NCBI RefSeq assembly: GCF_004769575.1
Contig: NZ_RQGA01000007.1
Coordinates: 62,001 to 126,000, forward strand
Reading direction: 5' to 3'
Length of the DNA stretch: 64,000 nucleotides
Source: Leptospira perdikensis
GTDB taxonomy: Bacteria; Spirochaetota; Leptospiria; Leptospirales; Leptospiraceae
This document shows, in pieces, positions 33,361-44,603 of this stretch; position 1 is the first letter of the stretch; the number at the start of each line of letters is the position of its first letter. The notes under the pieces were generated by a model. The model was given only the letters and a program-made list of their open reading frames with translations, had not been told where the DNA came from and searched no databases. The position numbers and the translations under genes were made by a program.

Positions 33361-34290
33361 ATGGGTTTAGTGAAAGAAAAATTGAGTACAGAATGGAAAG
33401 GGGTAGTGCTAGTATTGATCGGAGCACTTTTGTTCAGCGCCAAAGCTGTTGTGGTGAAATTGACTTACCGGTATGAAATTTCTGCCATTGGATCTCTTTT
33501 TTTTCGGATGTTGTTTGCCTTTCCTTTTTTGGTTTGGATTGCATGGAAGGCAGAAAGAGAAGAAGGAAAAACTCCACTCACAAAAAAAGATGTGGTTAGT
33601 GTCATCCTTATGGGAGTGGTGGGTTATTATCTTGCCAGTTTATTTGACTTCTTAGGGCTAAAGTACATTAGTGCAGGTCTTGAACGAATCATTCTTTTTA
33701 TTTATCCTACTCTTGTTGTCATTTTATCGTTTTTATTTTTAAAGAAGAAGATCCATATGCGGGAAGTATTTTCTCTGATTTTAACATATACCGGAGTTTT
33801 TTTAGCGTATGGACAGGACGTCCAACTAGGTTCTGCGAAAGATGTGAGTTTGGGAGCTTTTTTTATTTTACTTTCCGCTCTGACTTATGCCATCTATTTG
33901 ATGGGTAGCGGTTCCATCATTCCAAAGTTAGGTGCAAAAAAGTTTACAGCTTGGGCTCTGATTATCTCTTCGTTTGCTGTATACATTCATTTCGCTATTT
34001 TTGGAACTTTTAAAGAACTCATCCAACCGTTTTCTTTCTACGCCCTCGCATTTATTATGGGGACTGTGAACACTGTAGTTCCTGCTATCTTCGTTTCGGA
34101 AGGAATCAAACGTGTTGGTAGCAAAACAGCTGCTATAGTTGGATCAATTGGACCAATGTCGACTCTTTTCTTAGCGTATTGGCTACTGGATGAACCGATA
34201 ACCTTACTACATGCCATTGGTACATTATTCGTACTTACCGGTGTTTTTTGGATTAGTTCCGTAAAAAAAACAAAGGAAGCCTCTGTTTAA
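33361..34290 (+). CDS. EamA/DMT-family transporter
   Basis: 309 residues and ten predicted membrane helices in two five-helix EamA repeats. The first repeat starts GVVLVLIGALLFSAKAVVVK; the second starts at about 175 with LGAFFILLSALTYAIYLMGS and ends with LLHAIGTLFVLTGVFWIS. This family exports or imports amino acids, sugars or drugs, and specificity cannot be read from sequence. It is a likely single gene. Start is ATG. Confidence 0.88.
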   Translation: MGLVKEKLSTEWKGVVLVLIGALLFSAKAVVVKLTYRYEISAIGSLFFRMLFAFPFLVWIAWKAEREEGKTPLTKKDVVSVILMGVVGYYLASLFDFLGLKYISAGLERIILFIYPTLVVILSFLFLKKKIHMREVFSLILTYTGVFLAYGQDVQLGSAKDVSLGAFFILLSALTYAIYLMGSGSIIPKLGAKKFTAWALIISSFAVYIHFAIFGTFKELIQPFSFYALAFIMGTVNTVVPAIFVSEGIKRVGSKTAAIVGSIGPMSTLFLAYWLLDEPITLLHAIGTLFVLTGVFWISSVKKTKEASV

Positions 34291-34342
34291 GAGAGAATTT
34301 TTCTTTCCAATTGTTACAAAAGATAGAGAATCAAGGATCTAT

Positions 34343-35470
34343 ATGAAATTGCGAAATCTGCTGCTTCTGCTCGTATTTGTCACAACAATCTCTCAAGGAG
34401 AACTGTACGCACAATTTACCTGTGAAGGATCAGCTTGTGGTTTTTTACCATCTACACTTACAGAAGCGGGAAATGGTTCCCTCAAAAAATTCGAAACTGG
34501 GTACTTAAACGAAGTACTGAAAACTAATTTGGAAGCTGGTTTTCTAGCCAACGTAGGAGCTAGTAATATCGGAACTGGTACCGTTCGTCGCATTCAATTT
34601 GGTGTGAGTGTTTCCGCTGCAGGATACAAAAAAGACGACATCCAAATTAAAGATGACTATATCAAATACCCAAAACTTCCCAACGTAGGTGGTGCTGTGA
34701 TTCCTTCTTTCCACTTGGATATCAATCCTGGATGGTTACTCGGAACTTCAGAAGGTGGATACATTCGTCGGATCGGAATTTTTCTTCATGGTATGAACGT
34801 TGCGGTTACTGAAGATCAAATCCAAGCGGCTTCCAATAATAAAAACTACGAAGGTCGGATCGCCGTACGTTCGTATGGTGGTATGGTCCGATACCAATTA
34901 GTAGAAAAAGAAGGTTTTTTAATGAACCTTATCACTTGGAACGGAATCAACATTGGAGTGGGGCATCATGTGATGGAACAAAACATGAGCCTTAGTTACT
35001 TAGAAGGAAAGGCATCCCAAATTGAATTCCAAGGTGTGAAAGGAAAATGGGGAGGAGACACCAATTTCGTTTTTAACACGAAAGTCCAAACTACAAATGT
35101 AGATTTACGTACGGGTCTTGGTGTGTTTTGGATCGCCAATGTGATTGTCGGTGGGGGATATAGTTGGAATTCGGGGAATAACTCCGCCTCTCTCTCAAGA
35201 CGTGGCCCTTTTCTCGTTACCTTAAATGATTCCCTTCCTTTGGAACTTCCACGTGAATACCAGGCGGCTCTTGACAAAGAACTTCTTGCCCAAAATCCCA
35301 ACGCGACTCTCGGGTTTCGTGCCGCTGGTGAGTCTCATTCCAAACGTGGAATTGGGTACGGGATTGTCGGTTTGGAGTTGGATTTGTATCTCGTTAAGGT
35401 CATTGCTGAGGGTTTGTATGGCGGTAAGGATCTTTATTCTGCAAACTTAGGAGTCAAACTCTCCTTTTAG
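34343..35470 (+). CDS. Lsa36-like outer-membrane protein
   Basis: 375 residues with a signal peptide (MKLRNLLLLLVFVTTISQGE, cleaved near LYAQ). The mature protein opens FTCEGSACGFLPSTLTEAGN and is rich in alternating beta strands (VRRIQFGVSVSAAGY, MVRYQLVEKEG), ending in Phe (GVKLSF), as for outer-membrane beta-barrels. The opening CxxxxCxFLPS segment resembles leptospiral Lsa36-family surface proteins, known for binding host matrix proteins; in a saprophyte that role would be ancestral or different. Family match is tentative. Confidence 0.6.
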   Translation: MKLRNLLLLLVFVTTISQGELYAQFTCEGSACGFLPSTLTEAGNGSLKKFETGYLNEVLKTNLEAGFLANVGASNIGTGTVRRIQFGVSVSAAGYKKDDIQIKDDYIKYPKLPNVGGAVIPSFHLDINPGWLLGTSEGGYIRRIGIFLHGMNVAVTEDQIQAASNNKNYEGRIAVRSYGGMVRYQLVEKEGFLMNLITWNGINIGVGHHVMEQNMSLSYLEGKASQIEFQGVKGKWGGDTNFVFNTKVQTTNVDLRTGLGVFWIANVIVGGGYSWNSGNNSASLSRRGPFLVTLNDSLPLELPREYQAALDKELLAQNPNATLGFRAAGESHSKRGIGYGIVGLELDLYLVKVIAEGLYGGKDLYSANLGVKLSF

Positions 35471-35546
35471 GAAAACTTCGGGGAAATCCATAAAACCTTG
35501 CCGTACCGATTGCGGAATTTACCTTTCGTCTTAGGTCTAAGTTTCA

Positions 35547-38087
35547 ATGAAATTATACAAACGCTACGCAAGGGCTTTCACTCTCGCTTCCCAAGTATTC
35601 TCCTTGGGAGTCGTGGTTCCTATTGGAATCGCTCTCATTCTTTTTTATGTCGATCTAAGTCCCACTCAAATCAAAACCTTCATTGGTGCAACGATTGCTG
35701 CGGGGCTTACTAGTCTCATCCTCCCTGCTTTCATCTTTCCTAAAAAATTAAAGGCCATCCAAGAAGGTCTCGTTGCCCTCGAATCCCAAACAGAAAAAGA
35801 TCCTAAAACCTATATATCTGTCTGGAACCTAATTGCGAAGATGCCTGTGGTCGGTGCGGTGGTGGGAAGTTGTCAATGGATCATGGCGTTTCCGATTGTC
35901 ATTGGCCCCATGCTTTATCTTCCTGAAACCAGTAAGTCAGATTCCTTTTATATCGTTTGTGTTTTGATCCTCACCGCTCTTCTGAATATTTTATTTTCGT
36001 TTATCCTTTTGGAAAAAGCCTCTCATTTGGTATTGGAAGACGAACTTCTCCAAGCCGAATTAAAAGAACGGATTTCTCCTTATTATAGAAATCTCAGAAG
36101 TACAGTCCCCATTATGTTCTCGATTATGGTAATGGTACTTTCTATTTTCCTTTTGATTTATTCATTTAATGTCAATGCTAAGTCCTTAGAAAAAGCCTTT
36201 TCGAACCAACTCTATAATTTCAATCAAAGTAACGAAGCCGGAATTCACGTATATTTCGAGTCAGTAGAAACCAATTTAAAAAGTGTAGCTTCTCTACCGG
36301 TAGTGAGAACAGCATTAGAAACTAAAAACTACAAACTGGCAGAACCAGCACTGTCCAAAGTTTTGGATGATTCTCAATTACTGTTAGAAAATGCTTATAT
36401 CGCCTCTTTTGACGAAGGGGTTCCCATTGTTGCTTCGGGCCTTCCTGGAGGTGCAAGTGTTGGTTACAAGTTAGCATCCAATAAGGAAGTTCTTGAGAAC
36501 ATTGATGCGGCAAAAGAAGGAAAAAACCATGTAGGTGTAGCCGTTAAATCGCCGATTAACGGAAGTATTGTGATTATGATTACAAGCCCAGTAAAAAATG
36601 CCAATGGGGCTGTGATTGGAATGGTAGGGATGCCTTTTCTTGTGGGAAAAGCAATGGAATCCTTCCTAAAAAATGTGAAAATTGGAACCACTGGATATTC
36701 CTTTTTGTTGGACAAACAATCAACAATGGTATATCACCCCAATCCAAAATATTTGATGCATAGTTTTAAAAATTCAGAATTTGAAGAATTGGCTAAAAAT
36801 GCTGGGGAATCAGATTCTTTTCGTAATCCTTGGGAAGGTTCTACCTTTTTACTCCGTAGGAAGGTAAGCGAAAAATACGGTCTACAATTCTTTTCTACTA
36901 TTGATTTAAAAGAGATTGAAGTGGAGAGCCTTTCTTCTCTAAGAGGACTAACAATCATTAGTATTGTAGGAGCAATTTTTATTGCCATTGCAATTTATCT
37001 ATTGTTTACTGCTCGGTTCAAACCAATGAAAACCATTGGGAAAATCCTTCATGATATTGAAGTAGGTGACCTTCGTCACAATGCCAAAATGGAATCTTCT
37101 GATGAGTTCGCAAGACTGGCACGCGGTCTCAACGCAACGTTAAAACAAATTTCAGAAGTTGTGGGATCCAACCAAGCATTCTCTGAAGACCTTGCATCTT
37201 CCGCAGAACAGATGTCAGCTTCTCTGAATATGTTATCTTCCAATGCACAAACGCAAGCTGCTTCTGCTGAGGAAATATCTGCTTCGATTGAAGAGATTTC
37301 TGCGGCAGTCCAAAATGTGGATGCACAAGCGGAAGATCAGTTCCGCAAAGTAGATTTTTTGAAATTAAAGATGGCAGAACTTTCTAGTTTGATCGAAGCA
37401 ACTGGAAGGCAAGTGGGCAAAGCTTCACAAGACGTAACCCTCATTTCGGAAGAAGCTCGGTCGGGCCAGGTCTCATTGGATTTGATGAGAAATTCTATCA
37501 CAAAAATCAGTAACAGTTCTGAAGAAATTGGTAGTGTGATTGAAATCATTAATAATATCTCTGAACAAATCAACTTACTGGCATTAAATGCTGCGATTGA
37601 AGCGGCAAGGGCCGGAGTGTATGGAAGAGGATTTGCTGTGGTTGCTGACGAAATCGGGAAGTTGGCCGAAAAAACTGCCATCTCTATCGGTGACATTGGG
37701 GAACTCATTCAAGCCAATGAAAAGGAAATTGAAAGTGGTCGCGAGAATATCGAAACTACGATTGCCCTCATCCAAAGGATCATCCAGGGTGTGAGTTCCT
37801 TCGATGAAATGACGGATACGATTGAGTCGAGCACCAAAGAACAACTCATCATCAACCAAAAAGTAGGGGAAGAGGTGGACAAGGTGAACCAAATCAGCCA
37901 GGCCATCCGTCTTTCTATGGAAGAGCAGAAAAATGCGATTGGTGAGGTGGCTCAGGCCATTTTCAGCATCAATGATTTGACCCAAGGGACAGCTGCTGGG
38001 CTTGAAGAGATGACAGCAACCTCCAATGGGATCGCCAATTTGGCAGAAACCTTAAAACGTAAGATCAATTTCTTCAAAATCTCCTAA
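35547..38087 (+). CDS. Methyl-accepting chemotaxis protein with multi-pass N-terminus
   Basis: 846 residues, longer than usual. About five membrane segments occur in the first 205 residues ([35 protein letters not shown], a pair near 110-165, and [17 protein letters not shown]). A Cache-type sensor follows (about 210-455; [20 protein letters not shown]), then a membrane helix, HAMP ([14 protein letters not shown]) and a signalling domain with tip [20 protein letters not shown] and GFAVVADEI. The multi-pass N-terminus ahead of the sensor is unusual for an MCP and might sense a membrane signal. A weak TCTCC/GGAGA hairpin follows the stop. Confidence 0.88.
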   Translation: MKLYKRYARAFTLASQVFSLGVVVPIGIALILFYVDLSPTQIKTFIGATIAAGLTSLILPAFIFPKKLKAIQEGLVALESQTEKDPKTYISVWNLIAKMPVVGAVVGSCQWIMAFPIVIGPMLYLPETSKSDSFYIVCVLILTALLNILFSFILLEKASHLVLEDELLQAELKERISPYYRNLRSTVPIMFSIMVMVLSIFLLIYSFNVNAKSLEKAFSNQLYNFNQSNEAGIHVYFESVETNLKSVASLPVVRTALETKNYKLAEPALSKVLDDSQLLLENAYIASFDEGVPIVASGLPGGASVGYKLASNKEVLENIDAAKEGKNHVGVAVKSPINGSIVIMITSPVKNANGAVIGMVGMPFLVGKAMESFLKNVKIGTTGYSFLLDKQSTMVYHPNPKYLMHSFKNSEFEELAKNAGESDSFRNPWEGSTFLLRRKVSEKYGLQFFSTIDLKEIEVESLSSLRGLTIISIVGAIFIAIAIYLLFTARFKPMKTIGKILHDIEVGDLRHNAKMESSDEFARLARGLNATLKQISEVVGSNQAFSEDLASSAEQMSASLNMLSSNAQTQAASAEEISASIEEISAAVQNVDAQAEDQFRKVDFLKLKMAELSSLIEATGRQVGKASQDVTLISEEARSGQVSLDLMRNSITKISNSSEEIGSVIEIINNISEQINLLALNAAIEAARAGVYGRGFAVVADEIGKLAEKTAISIGDIGELIQANEKEIESGRENIETTIALIQRIIQGVSSFDEMTDTIESSTKEQLIINQKVGEEVDKVNQISQAIRLSMEEQKNAIGEVAQAIFSINDLTQGTAAGLEEMTATSNGIANLAETLKRKINFFKIS

Positions 38088-38112
38088 AATCGGAGAAATT
38101 TGCTTGCCGGAG

Positions 38113-38142
38113 TCTACATATCAAGATTTCTTGATATGTAGA
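38113..38142. promoter_or_regulatory. Candidate SahR operator (13-bp perfect inverted repeat)
   Basis: TCTACATATCAAG (38113-38125) and CTTGATATGTAGA (38130-38142) are perfect complements around ATTT, the longest perfect dyad in the window. It lies 10 bp upstream of the SahR-like start codon. A further half-like ATCTTGGATAT follows (38144-38154). I recall ATCAAG-type dyads for SahR, but the exact consensus could not be checked here. Confidence 0.7.
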
Positions 38143-38152
38143 TATCTTGGAT

Positions 38153-39142
38153 ATGGCAACAGAAACCCTTTCCCCAACTAGGCCCTCCGGCCACCTGCTT
38201 TCTGCTACGAAAGCCATTTCCGATGAAACGCGGATACGGATCCTCCATATCCTCAGTTTTGGGGCTTTTTCCGTAAATGAAGTGGTGGAGATTTTGGGTA
38301 TGGGTCAGTCTCGGATCTCCCGCCATTTGAAGATATTAACTGAGGCCGGACTCATTGGCACACGCCGGGAAGGAAGTCTTGTTTATAGTTTTCTTCCGGA
38401 AGAAGAAGATACAGCTCTAAAGTTTCCTTTGGAGCTCACAAAATTATTGTTATCTTATAAAGAGGACCTCCCCTCAAGGGAAAGGGACCAAAAGATGGTC
38501 CACCAAATTCTCGAGACCAGAGAACGTAAATCAAAGTCTTTCTTTGATACTGTAGCCGAGAGTTGGGAGAAATTACAAGAAGAGACCTTAAATCCCAAAC
38601 TCTATAGGTCTTGGATTTTACAAGAGTTACCCGCTTGTGAAAATATTTTGGATTTGGGTTGTGGGCCCGGTGGCCTCATTCCTTTTCTTTTGAACAAAGC
38701 CAAACATGTGACAGGAGTGGATAACTCTTCTAAAATGATTGAAAGTGCTTCGTCCAATTATGGGAAAAATCCAAGTGTTAGTCTCATTCAAACTCCTATG
38801 GAGCATCTACCCTTAGCAGCTAATTCTTGTGATGCGGTAGTTGCTTCTATGGTAATGCACCATATTTCCCACCCACCCACAGTACTCGAAGAGGTAGCTC
38901 GGGTTCTGAAACCAGGTGGGGTTTTATGTATTGTTGACTTAGCAAAACACAATGCAGAGTATATGAGGGATAATTTTGCAGACTTGTGGCTTGGATTTGA
39001 ACCTGAACTATTTGAGTCTTGGTTATCCAATGCAGGTTTTAAAGTCGGATCTATGAATGAGATCCAAACAGAATCTAGTTTTAAAATTTTAACTATCAAA
39101 GCAACAAAAGAAGAAGGAGGACAATATGTCCACAGCAACTGA
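38153..39142 (+). CDS. SahR-like regulator: ArsR winged helix fused to SAM-methyltransferase fold
   Basis: 329 residues from the ATG at 38153 (a TTG six bases upstream is in frame). The N-terminal part (about 15-85) is an ArsR winged helix with [20 protein letters not shown]. The rest is a methyltransferase fold with [18 protein letters not shown] and [16 protein letters not shown]. Such fusions include SahR, an S-adenosylhomocysteine-responsive repressor of SAM-cycle genes in proteobacteria; the C-terminal fold would bind SAH. Its 3' end overlaps ahcY by 17 bp, a strong sign of shared control, and the dyad at 38113-38142 lies directly upstream. Confidence 0.8.
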   Translation: MATETLSPTRPSGHLLSATKAISDETRIRILHILSFGAFSVNEVVEILGMGQSRISRHLKILTEAGLIGTRREGSLVYSFLPEEEDTALKFPLELTKLLLSYKEDLPSRERDQKMVHQILETRERKSKSFFDTVAESWEKLQEETLNPKLYRSWILQELPACENILDLGCGPGGLIPFLLNKAKHVTGVDNSSKMIESASSNYGKNPSVSLIQTPMEHLPLAANSCDAVVASMVMHHISHPPTVLEEVARVLKPGGVLCIVDLAKHNAEYMRDNFADLWLGFEPELFESWLSNAGFKVGSMNEIQTESSFKILTIKATKEEGGQYVHSN

Positions 39143-40445
39143 AACAAAATCGGAAAGATTGCCATTTAAAGTGAAGGATATCTCTCTTGCGGAATGGGGA
39201 AGAGAAGAGATCATTTTGGCAGAAAAAGAAATGCCGGGCCTTATGGCTCTTCGTAAAGAATTCGGAACTTCTAAACCACTCAAAGGTGCTAGAATTTGTG
39301 GATCTCTACACATGACAATCCAAACAGCGGTTCTAATTGAAACCTTGGCTGCATTAGGTGCTGACATTCGTTGGTCCTCTTGTAACATTTTTTCAACACA
39401 AGACCATGCGGCAGCTGCCATTGCAAAAGCAGGAATTCCTGTATTTGCTTGGAAAGGTGAAACTGAAGAAGAATACTGGTGGTGTATTGAACAAACATTA
39501 TTTTTTGACGGCGGAAAAGGACCAAACATGATCCTTGATGACGGTCATGATTTAACTCATTACATTCACGAAAAATACCCACAACTACTTGTAGACATCA
39601 AAGGTGTTTCTGAAGAAACAACTACAGGTGTAATTGCACTTCATAAAAAATTGAAAGCGGGAACTCTTAAAATCCCTGCAATCAATGTAAACGATTCAGT
39701 AACAAAATCAAAATTTGATAACCTCTACGGTTGCCGTGAATCACTTGCTGATGGAATCAAACGTGCAACTGACGTAATGCTTGCTGGTAAAGTGGCACTT
39801 GTTTGTGGATACGGTGATGTGGGAAAAGGTTCTGCTGCTTCACTTCGTAACTTTGGTGCACGTGTGATTGTAACAGAAATCGACCCAATCTGCGCTCTCC
39901 AAGCTGTGATGGAAGGTTACCAAGTTCTTCGTGTTGAAGATGTGATTGAAAATGCAGATATCATTGTAACTGCAACTGGAAATGATGATATCATTTCACT
40001 TGAAAACATGAAAGCGATGAAAGACGGTGCGATTCTTTGTAACATTGGTCACTTTGATACAGAAATTCAAATGTCTCGTTTGAACGCTGAAAAAGGTGTA
40101 ATCAAAAAAGAAATCAAACCACAGGTTGATAAATACACTTTCCCTAATGGAAGATCGATCATCGTTCTTGCAGAAGGTCGTTTGGTAAACCTTGGTTGTG
40201 CTACTGGTCACCCATCTTTTGTAATGTCTAGTTCATTCACTAACCAAGTTTTGGCTCAAATTGAACTTTACACAACTAAATATGAGTTAGGTGTTTACCG
40301 CCTTCCAAAACATTTAGATGAGAAGGTAGCGGCACTTCACTTAGAGCAGTTAGGAGTTCGTTTGACAAAATTGACTCAAAAACAAGCTGATTATATCAGT
40401 GTTCCACTTGAAGGTCCTTACAAACCTGATCACTACCGATACTAA
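39126..40445 (+). CDS. ahcY: Adenosylhomocysteinase
   Basis: 439 residues. AhcY hydrolyses S-adenosylhomocysteine to homocysteine and adenosine with bound NAD. Visible blocks are the N-terminal [37 protein letters not shown], the NAD loop [12 protein letters not shown], and the C-terminal [18 protein letters not shown] ribosome site precedes the ATG and the start lies inside the end of the SahR-like gene, so the two are translationally coupled. Substrate homocysteine feeds MetH two genes downstream. A hairpin follows at 40454. Confidence 0.95.
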   Translation: MSTATETKSERLPFKVKDISLAEWGREEIILAEKEMPGLMALRKEFGTSKPLKGARICGSLHMTIQTAVLIETLAALGADIRWSSCNIFSTQDHAAAAIAKAGIPVFAWKGETEEEYWWCIEQTLFFDGGKGPNMILDDGHDLTHYIHEKYPQLLVDIKGVSEETTTGVIALHKKLKAGTLKIPAINVNDSVTKSKFDNLYGCRESLADGIKRATDVMLAGKVALVCGYGDVGKGSAASLRNFGARVIVTEIDPICALQAVMEGYQVLRVEDVIENADIIVTATGNDDIISLENMKAMKDGAILCNIGHFDTEIQMSRLNAEKGVIKKEIKPQVDKYTFPNGRSIIVLAEGRLVNLGCATGHPSFVMSSSFTNQVLAQIELYTTKYELGVYRLPKHLDEKVAALHLEQLGVRLTKLTQKQADYISVPLEGPYKPDHYRY

Positions 40446-40453
40446 AAAAAATC

Positions 40454-40480
40454 GCCCTTTTTGGAAAAACCAAAAGGGGC
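40454..40480 (+). promoter_or_regulatory. Intercistronic hairpin between ahcY and ferredoxin gene
   Basis: GCCCTTTTTGG (40454-40464) and CCAAAAGGGGC (40470-40480) pair over 11 bp with one G-U, around AAAAA. There is no U-tract after it, so it is not a clear terminator; it ends 4 bp before the ferredoxin's GGAG site and may set mRNA processing or translation of the downstream gene. Confidence 0.5.
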
Positions 40481-40493
40481 AATGGAGTTTCTC

Positions 40494-40793
40494 ATGGCTT
40501 ATGTTGTAACTGAAATTTGCGTTGATTGTAAATACACAAGTTGTGCAGCAGTTTGTCCGGTGGAAGCTTTTCATGAAGCTCCGGACACCCTGTATATCGA
40601 TCCGGACACTTGTATTGATTGTAATGCTTGTCAATATGAATGTCCAATTGATGCAATTTTCCCGGACTATGATGTCCCGGAAAAACACAAACCTTCTATT
40701 GAAGTTAATGCGAAAGAAGCAACCAAATTCCCTGTCATAGTCACTACAAAACCACCGCTTAAAGGTGCAAAGTGTTCTGACTCGAGTAAATAA
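40494..40793 (+). CDS. Two-cluster (FdxA-like) ferredoxin
   Basis: 99 residues from the ATG at 40494, supported by GGAG (40484-40487); the longer TTG form would start inside a hairpin. Two cluster motifs are visible: CVDCKYTSCAAVCP, the CxxC-x4-CxxxCP pattern of FdxA-type ferredoxins that may carry a 3Fe-4S or 4Fe-4S cluster, and CIDCNACQYECP, a standard 4Fe-4S motif. It is placed between ahcY and metH. A plausible role is electron donor for reductive reactivation of the MetH cobalamin, but that is inference. A terminator follows. Confidence 0.85.
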   Translation: MAYVVTEICVDCKYTSCAAVCPVEAFHEAPDTLYIDPDTCIDCNACQYECPIDAIFPDYDVPEKHKPSIEVNAKEATKFPVIVTTKPPLKGAKCSDSSK

Positions 40794-40802
40794 AAGTTTT
40801 TT

Positions 40803-40836
40803 AGGGTATATGGCTTCGGTCGTATACCCTTTTGTT
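40803..40836 (+). terminator. Rho-independent terminator with TTCG tetraloop
   Basis: AGGGTATATGGC (40803-40814) and GTCGTATACCCT (40819-40830) pair over 12 bp with two G-U pairs around TTCG, then TTTTGTT. It lies 9 bp after the ferredoxin stop, so metH would need its own promoter or read-through. Confidence 0.85.
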
Positions 40837-40854
40837 ATACATTAATATAATTAT

Positions 40855-43800
40855 ATGAAATTTGAATATACCAACCCATCTTCTAAATCCCTTTTAAAAC
40901 TGATCAACGAGAGGATTCTCGTTTTAGATGGTGCTATGGGTACCATGATACAAAGACATTCTCTGGAAGAAGATGACTTCCGTGGAGATCGTTTTAAGAA
41001 TTGGCCTTGTTCCATTAAAGGGAATAACGATGTTTTGGCGATCACACGTCCCGATATCATTGAGTCTGTCCACTTGGAATACTTAGAAGCTGGTGCCGAT
41101 ATCATCGAAACCAATACATTTAGTTCAAACATAGTATCCCAGGCCGACTATCAGATGGAATCGGCGGTGAGAGATCTAAACTTAGCGGCTGTCGCTTGTG
41201 CCAAAAATGCAGTGGCCAAATACAAAGAAAAAACAGGAAAAACGGATGTGTTCATTGCCGGATCCATTGGGCCGACGGTAAAAACAGCTTCTCTTTCTCC
41301 CGATGTCAACAATCCTGCATTTCGTGCTGTCACCTTTGATGAGTTAGTGGATTGTTTTTATGAGCAAGTATCGGCACTTCTAGATGGAGGTGTGGATTTA
41401 CTTTTACCAGAAACTAACATTGATACTTTGAATCTCAAAGCTTGTATTTACGCGATTGAGAAGGTATTTGAAGAACGCAAAATTCGTATCCCTGTTGTCC
41501 TCTCTGTAACCATTACCGATGCCTCTGGTAGAACCCTTTCTGGTCAAACAGGGGAAGCTTTTTATGTTTCCATCAAACACGCTAAGGCACTTGCTGTCGG
41601 AATCAATTGTGCGTTAGGTGCGGGGGAGATGCGGCCTTATATTGAGGAACTTTCTCGCGTCGCTGATTGTTACGTATCTTGTTATCCGAATGCTGGTCTT
41701 CCCAATGCCTTTGGTGGTTATGATCAAACCCCAGAAGAGTTTGGTGGTTGGATGAAAAACTTTGCCGAAGCAGGGTTTTTAAATATTGTTGGTGGTTGTT
41801 GTGGTACAACACCTGACCACATTCGAGCAGCCAAAGAAGCAGTTGCCACAATCGCTCCTCGTGTTTTAAAAGAACAACCTAAACTGAGCACTTTTGCTGG
41901 TCTTGAACCTTTGAAACTTACCAAAGACCAAGGGTTTGTCAATGTGGGGGAACGAAACAACGTAACTGGATCTCCTAAATTCAAAAAACTTATCTTAGAT
42001 GGGAATTTTGAAGAAGCAGTGCAAGTGGCTTTACAACAAGTCCAAGCCGGTGCCAATATCATCGACATCAACTTTGATGAAGCTCTCCTCGATGGCGAAG
42101 CATCGATGACTAAGTTCTTAAATTTGATTGCAGGAGAACCAGACATTGCACGAGTTCCGTTTATGGTGGATTCTTCTAAGTGGTCTGTATTACTCGCGGG
42201 TTTGAAATGTATTCAAGGAAAACCAATTGTGAACTCCATCTCTCTCAAAGAAGGGGAAGAAGTTTTCCTAAGTCATGCTCGTACCATCCAAAGATTTGGA
42301 GCAGCTGCCATTGTGATGGCTTTCGACGAACAGGGACAGGCGGCAACCAAAGAAGACAAAGTTCGAATTTGCAAACGAGCCTATGACCTTCTAGTTGAAA
42401 GGTTAGATTTTGATCCAACGGATATTATCTTTGATCCAAACATCCTCACTGTAGGTACGGGAATTGAAGAACATAATAATTATGCTATGGACTTTATTGA
42501 AGCCACTCGTGAGATCAAACAAATCTGTCCTGGTGCTAAAGTCTCAGGTGGTCTCAGTAATATTTCTTTTTCGTTTCGCGGAAACAATCCTGTTCGTGAA
42601 GCCATGCATTCTGTATTTTTATACCACGCCATCCAAGCGGGAATGGACATGGCCATTGTTAATGCAGGGATGTTAGAAGTTTACGAACAAATTCCTAAAG
42701 ACTTATTGGAACTTGTGGAAGATGTTCTCCTCAATCGTCGTCCCGATGCCACAGAACGTTTGATTGATGCGGCTGCTAGTTTTCACGGGGAAGCTAAGGT
42801 GCAGAAAAAAGACGATGTGTGGAGAAGTGGATCTGTTGAAGAACGACTAACGCACGCTCTAGTCAAAGGAATTGATGAATTTGTAACCCAAGATACGGAA
42901 GAAGCTCGCACTAGTTTTGCTAGACCTTTGGAAGTGATTGAAGGGCCACTTATGAATGGAATGAAAGTGGTAGGGGAACTATTTGGTGCCGGAAAGATGT
43001 TCCTTCCGCAAGTTGTAAAAAGTGCACGGGTGATGAAAAAAGCAGTGGCCTACTTACTTCCCTTTATGGAAGAAGAAAAACGAAATCAAAAGGACGAAAG
43101 TAAACAAGCCAAATTCCTCATTGCAACGGTGAAGGGGGATGTTCACGATATCGGAAAAAATATTGTGGGGGTGGTTCTTGCATGTAACAACTATGAGGTG
43201 ATTGACCTTGGAGTCATGGTACCTTGTGAAAAGATTTTAGAAACCGCTAAAAAAGAAAACGTATCTGCCATTGGTCTTTCAGGTCTTATCACCCCATCAC
43301 TTGATGAAATGGTATATGTAGCCAAAGAAATGGAACGACAAGGATTTCAAGTCCCACTCCTCATTGGTGGGGCTACGACATCGCCAGCACATACTGCGGT
43401 AAAAATTGCCGAACAGTATTCGAAGCCAGTCCTTCATGTGATGGATGCTTCCCGTGTTGTGAATGTGATGAATAGTGCACTAAATCCACAAACTGCTGTG
43501 GATTATGCAAAACAGGTAGTTGAAGAACAATCTAGAATCCGAGAAGAATTTTATTCGAGGGAAAATGAAAGAAACATCCTTCCCATTCAGGATGCAATAC
43601 AAAACAAATTCCATGCGGATTGGGATTCATATACCCCACCAAAACCAAGTTTTACGGGAGTTCAAAAAATTGAAGATGTACGTTTACAAGACCTACTTCC
43701 TTTTATCGATTGGTCTCCTTTCTTTTTGGCTTGGGAATTAAAAGGCCGGTACCCTCAAATCCTAAAAGATCCGGTGATTGGTAAAGAAGCTACTTCGCTT

Positions 43801-44571
43801 TACAATGATGCACAAATCATTTTAAAGGAAATGTTGGAAAACCCAACTCTCAAACCAAGAGCTGTTGTCGGAATGTTCCCTGCGGTTTCTCATGGGGAAG
43901 TGGTAGAAATTTTTGAAGATGATGGAAAAACCAAATCTTTGGGAACATATCCAATGTTACGCCAACAGACGGTCAAAATGACAAATCAACCAAACTACAG
44001 TTTGGCGGACTTTATCGCACCAAAAGATAAAAAGAAAAATGACTATATTGGATATTTTGCGGTAACGGCAGGTCATGGCATCGAAGAATTAGCAAGGACC
44101 TACGAAGCCAAACAAGATGATTACAATGCTATTTTGGTAAAAGCACTTGCTGACCGATTTGCAGAAGCTTTCGCAGAATACATGCACCATAGAATGCGGG
44201 AAGAATGGGGATTTGGAAAAGATGAAAATCTAACTAAAGAAGACCTGATTCGTGAAAAATATCGTGGGATTCGTCCAGCACCTGGGTATCCCGCTTGTCC
44301 GGATCATACGGAAAAAAAGAAAATTTGGAAACTTTTGGATGTAGAAAAAAATGCAGGAATCCAACTCACCGAATCCTGTGCGATGTGGCCGGCAAGTAGT
44401 GTGAGTGGGTATTATTTCTCACATCCGGAATCTCGTTATTTTGCGATTGGTAAAATCAACGAAGACCAAGTGCAAAATTATTCTAAGGACAAAGAGATGG
44501 AAAAAGCAGAAGTGGAACGTTGGTTGTCACCCATTCTGAACTATGATCCATCCCGTAAGTCTAAATCTTAA
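40855..44571 (+). CDS. metH: Cobalamin-dependent methionine synthase
   Basis: 1238 residues, full length. Domains in order: homocysteine-binding barrel (1 to about 325) with zinc cysteines in [11 protein letters not shown] and [11 protein letters not shown]; methyltetrahydrofolate barrel (about 350-620) with [15 protein letters not shown]; cobalamin cap and Rossmann domain (about 650-890) with [11 protein letters not shown], whose His764 is the lower axial ligand; and the reactivation domain with [12 protein letters not shown]. It makes methionine from homocysteine, using AhcY's product. No Shine-Dalgarno precedes the ATG and a TATAAT (40846-40851) lies just before it. Cobalamin-riboswitch features are not seen. 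Confidence 0.96.
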   Translation: MKFEYTNPSSKSLLKLINERILVLDGAMGTMIQRHSLEEDDFRGDRFKNWPCSIKGNNDVLAITRPDIIESVHLEYLEAGADIIETNTFSSNIVSQADYQMESAVRDLNLAAVACAKNAVAKYKEKTGKTDVFIAGSIGPTVKTASLSPDVNNPAFRAVTFDELVDCFYEQVSALLDGGVDLLLPETNIDTLNLKACIYAIEKVFEERKIRIPVVLSVTITDASGRTLSGQTGEAFYVSIKHAKALAVGINCALGAGEMRPYIEELSRVADCYVSCYPNAGLPNAFGGYDQTPEEFGGWMKNFAEAGFLNIVGGCCGTTPDHIRAAKEAVATIAPRVLKEQPKLSTFAGLEPLKLTKDQGFVNVGERNNVTGSPKFKKLILDGNFEEAVQVALQQVQAGANIIDINFDEALLDGEASMTKFLNLIAGEPDIARVPFMVDSSKWSVLLAGLKCIQGKPIVNSISLKEGEEVFLSHARTIQRFGAAAIVMAFDEQGQAATKEDKVRICKRAYDLLVERLDFDPTDIIFDPNILTVGTGIEEHNNYAMDFIEATREIKQICPGAKVSGGLSNISFSFRGNNPVREAMHSVFLYHAIQAGMDMAIVNAGMLEVYEQIPKDLLELVEDVLLNRRPDATERLIDAAASFHGEAKVQKKDDVWRSGSVEERLTHALVKGIDEFVTQDTEEARTSFARPLEVIEGPLMNGMKVVGELFGAGKMFLPQVVKSARVMKKAVAYLLPFMEEEKRNQKDESKQAKFLIATVKGDVHDIGKNIVGVVLACNNYEVIDLGVMVPCEKILETAKKENVSAIGLSGLITPSLDEMVYVAKEMERQGFQVPLLIGGATTSPAHTAVKIAEQYSKPVLHVMDASRVVNVMNSALNPQTAVDYAKQVVEEQSRIREEFYSRENERNILPIQDAIQNKFHADWDSYTPPKPSFTGVQKIEDVRLQDLLPFIDWSPFFLAWELKGRYPQILKDPVIGKEATSLYNDAQIILKEMLENPTLKPRAVVGMFPAVSHGEVVEIFEDDGKTKSLGTYPMLRQQTVKMTNQPNYSLADFIAPKDKKKNDYIGYFAVTAGHGIEELARTYEAKQDDYNAILVKALADRFAEAFAEYMHHRMREEWGFGKDENLTKEDLIREKYRGIRPAPGYPACPDHTEKKKIWKLLDVEKNAGIQLTESCAMWPASSVSGYYFSHPESRYFAIGKINEDQVQNYSKDKEMEKAEVERWLSPILNYDPSRKSKS

Positions 44572-44603
44572 AGAGTTAGTTTAAGACTAGATAGGGGGAT
44601 CAG

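Noticed and set aside
40446..40854. SAM, SAH or cobalamin riboswitch ahead of ahcY, the ferredoxin gene or metH
   Set aside because: The spacers are short (48-62 bp) and hold only simple hairpins; none of the conserved riboswitch core motifs is visible.
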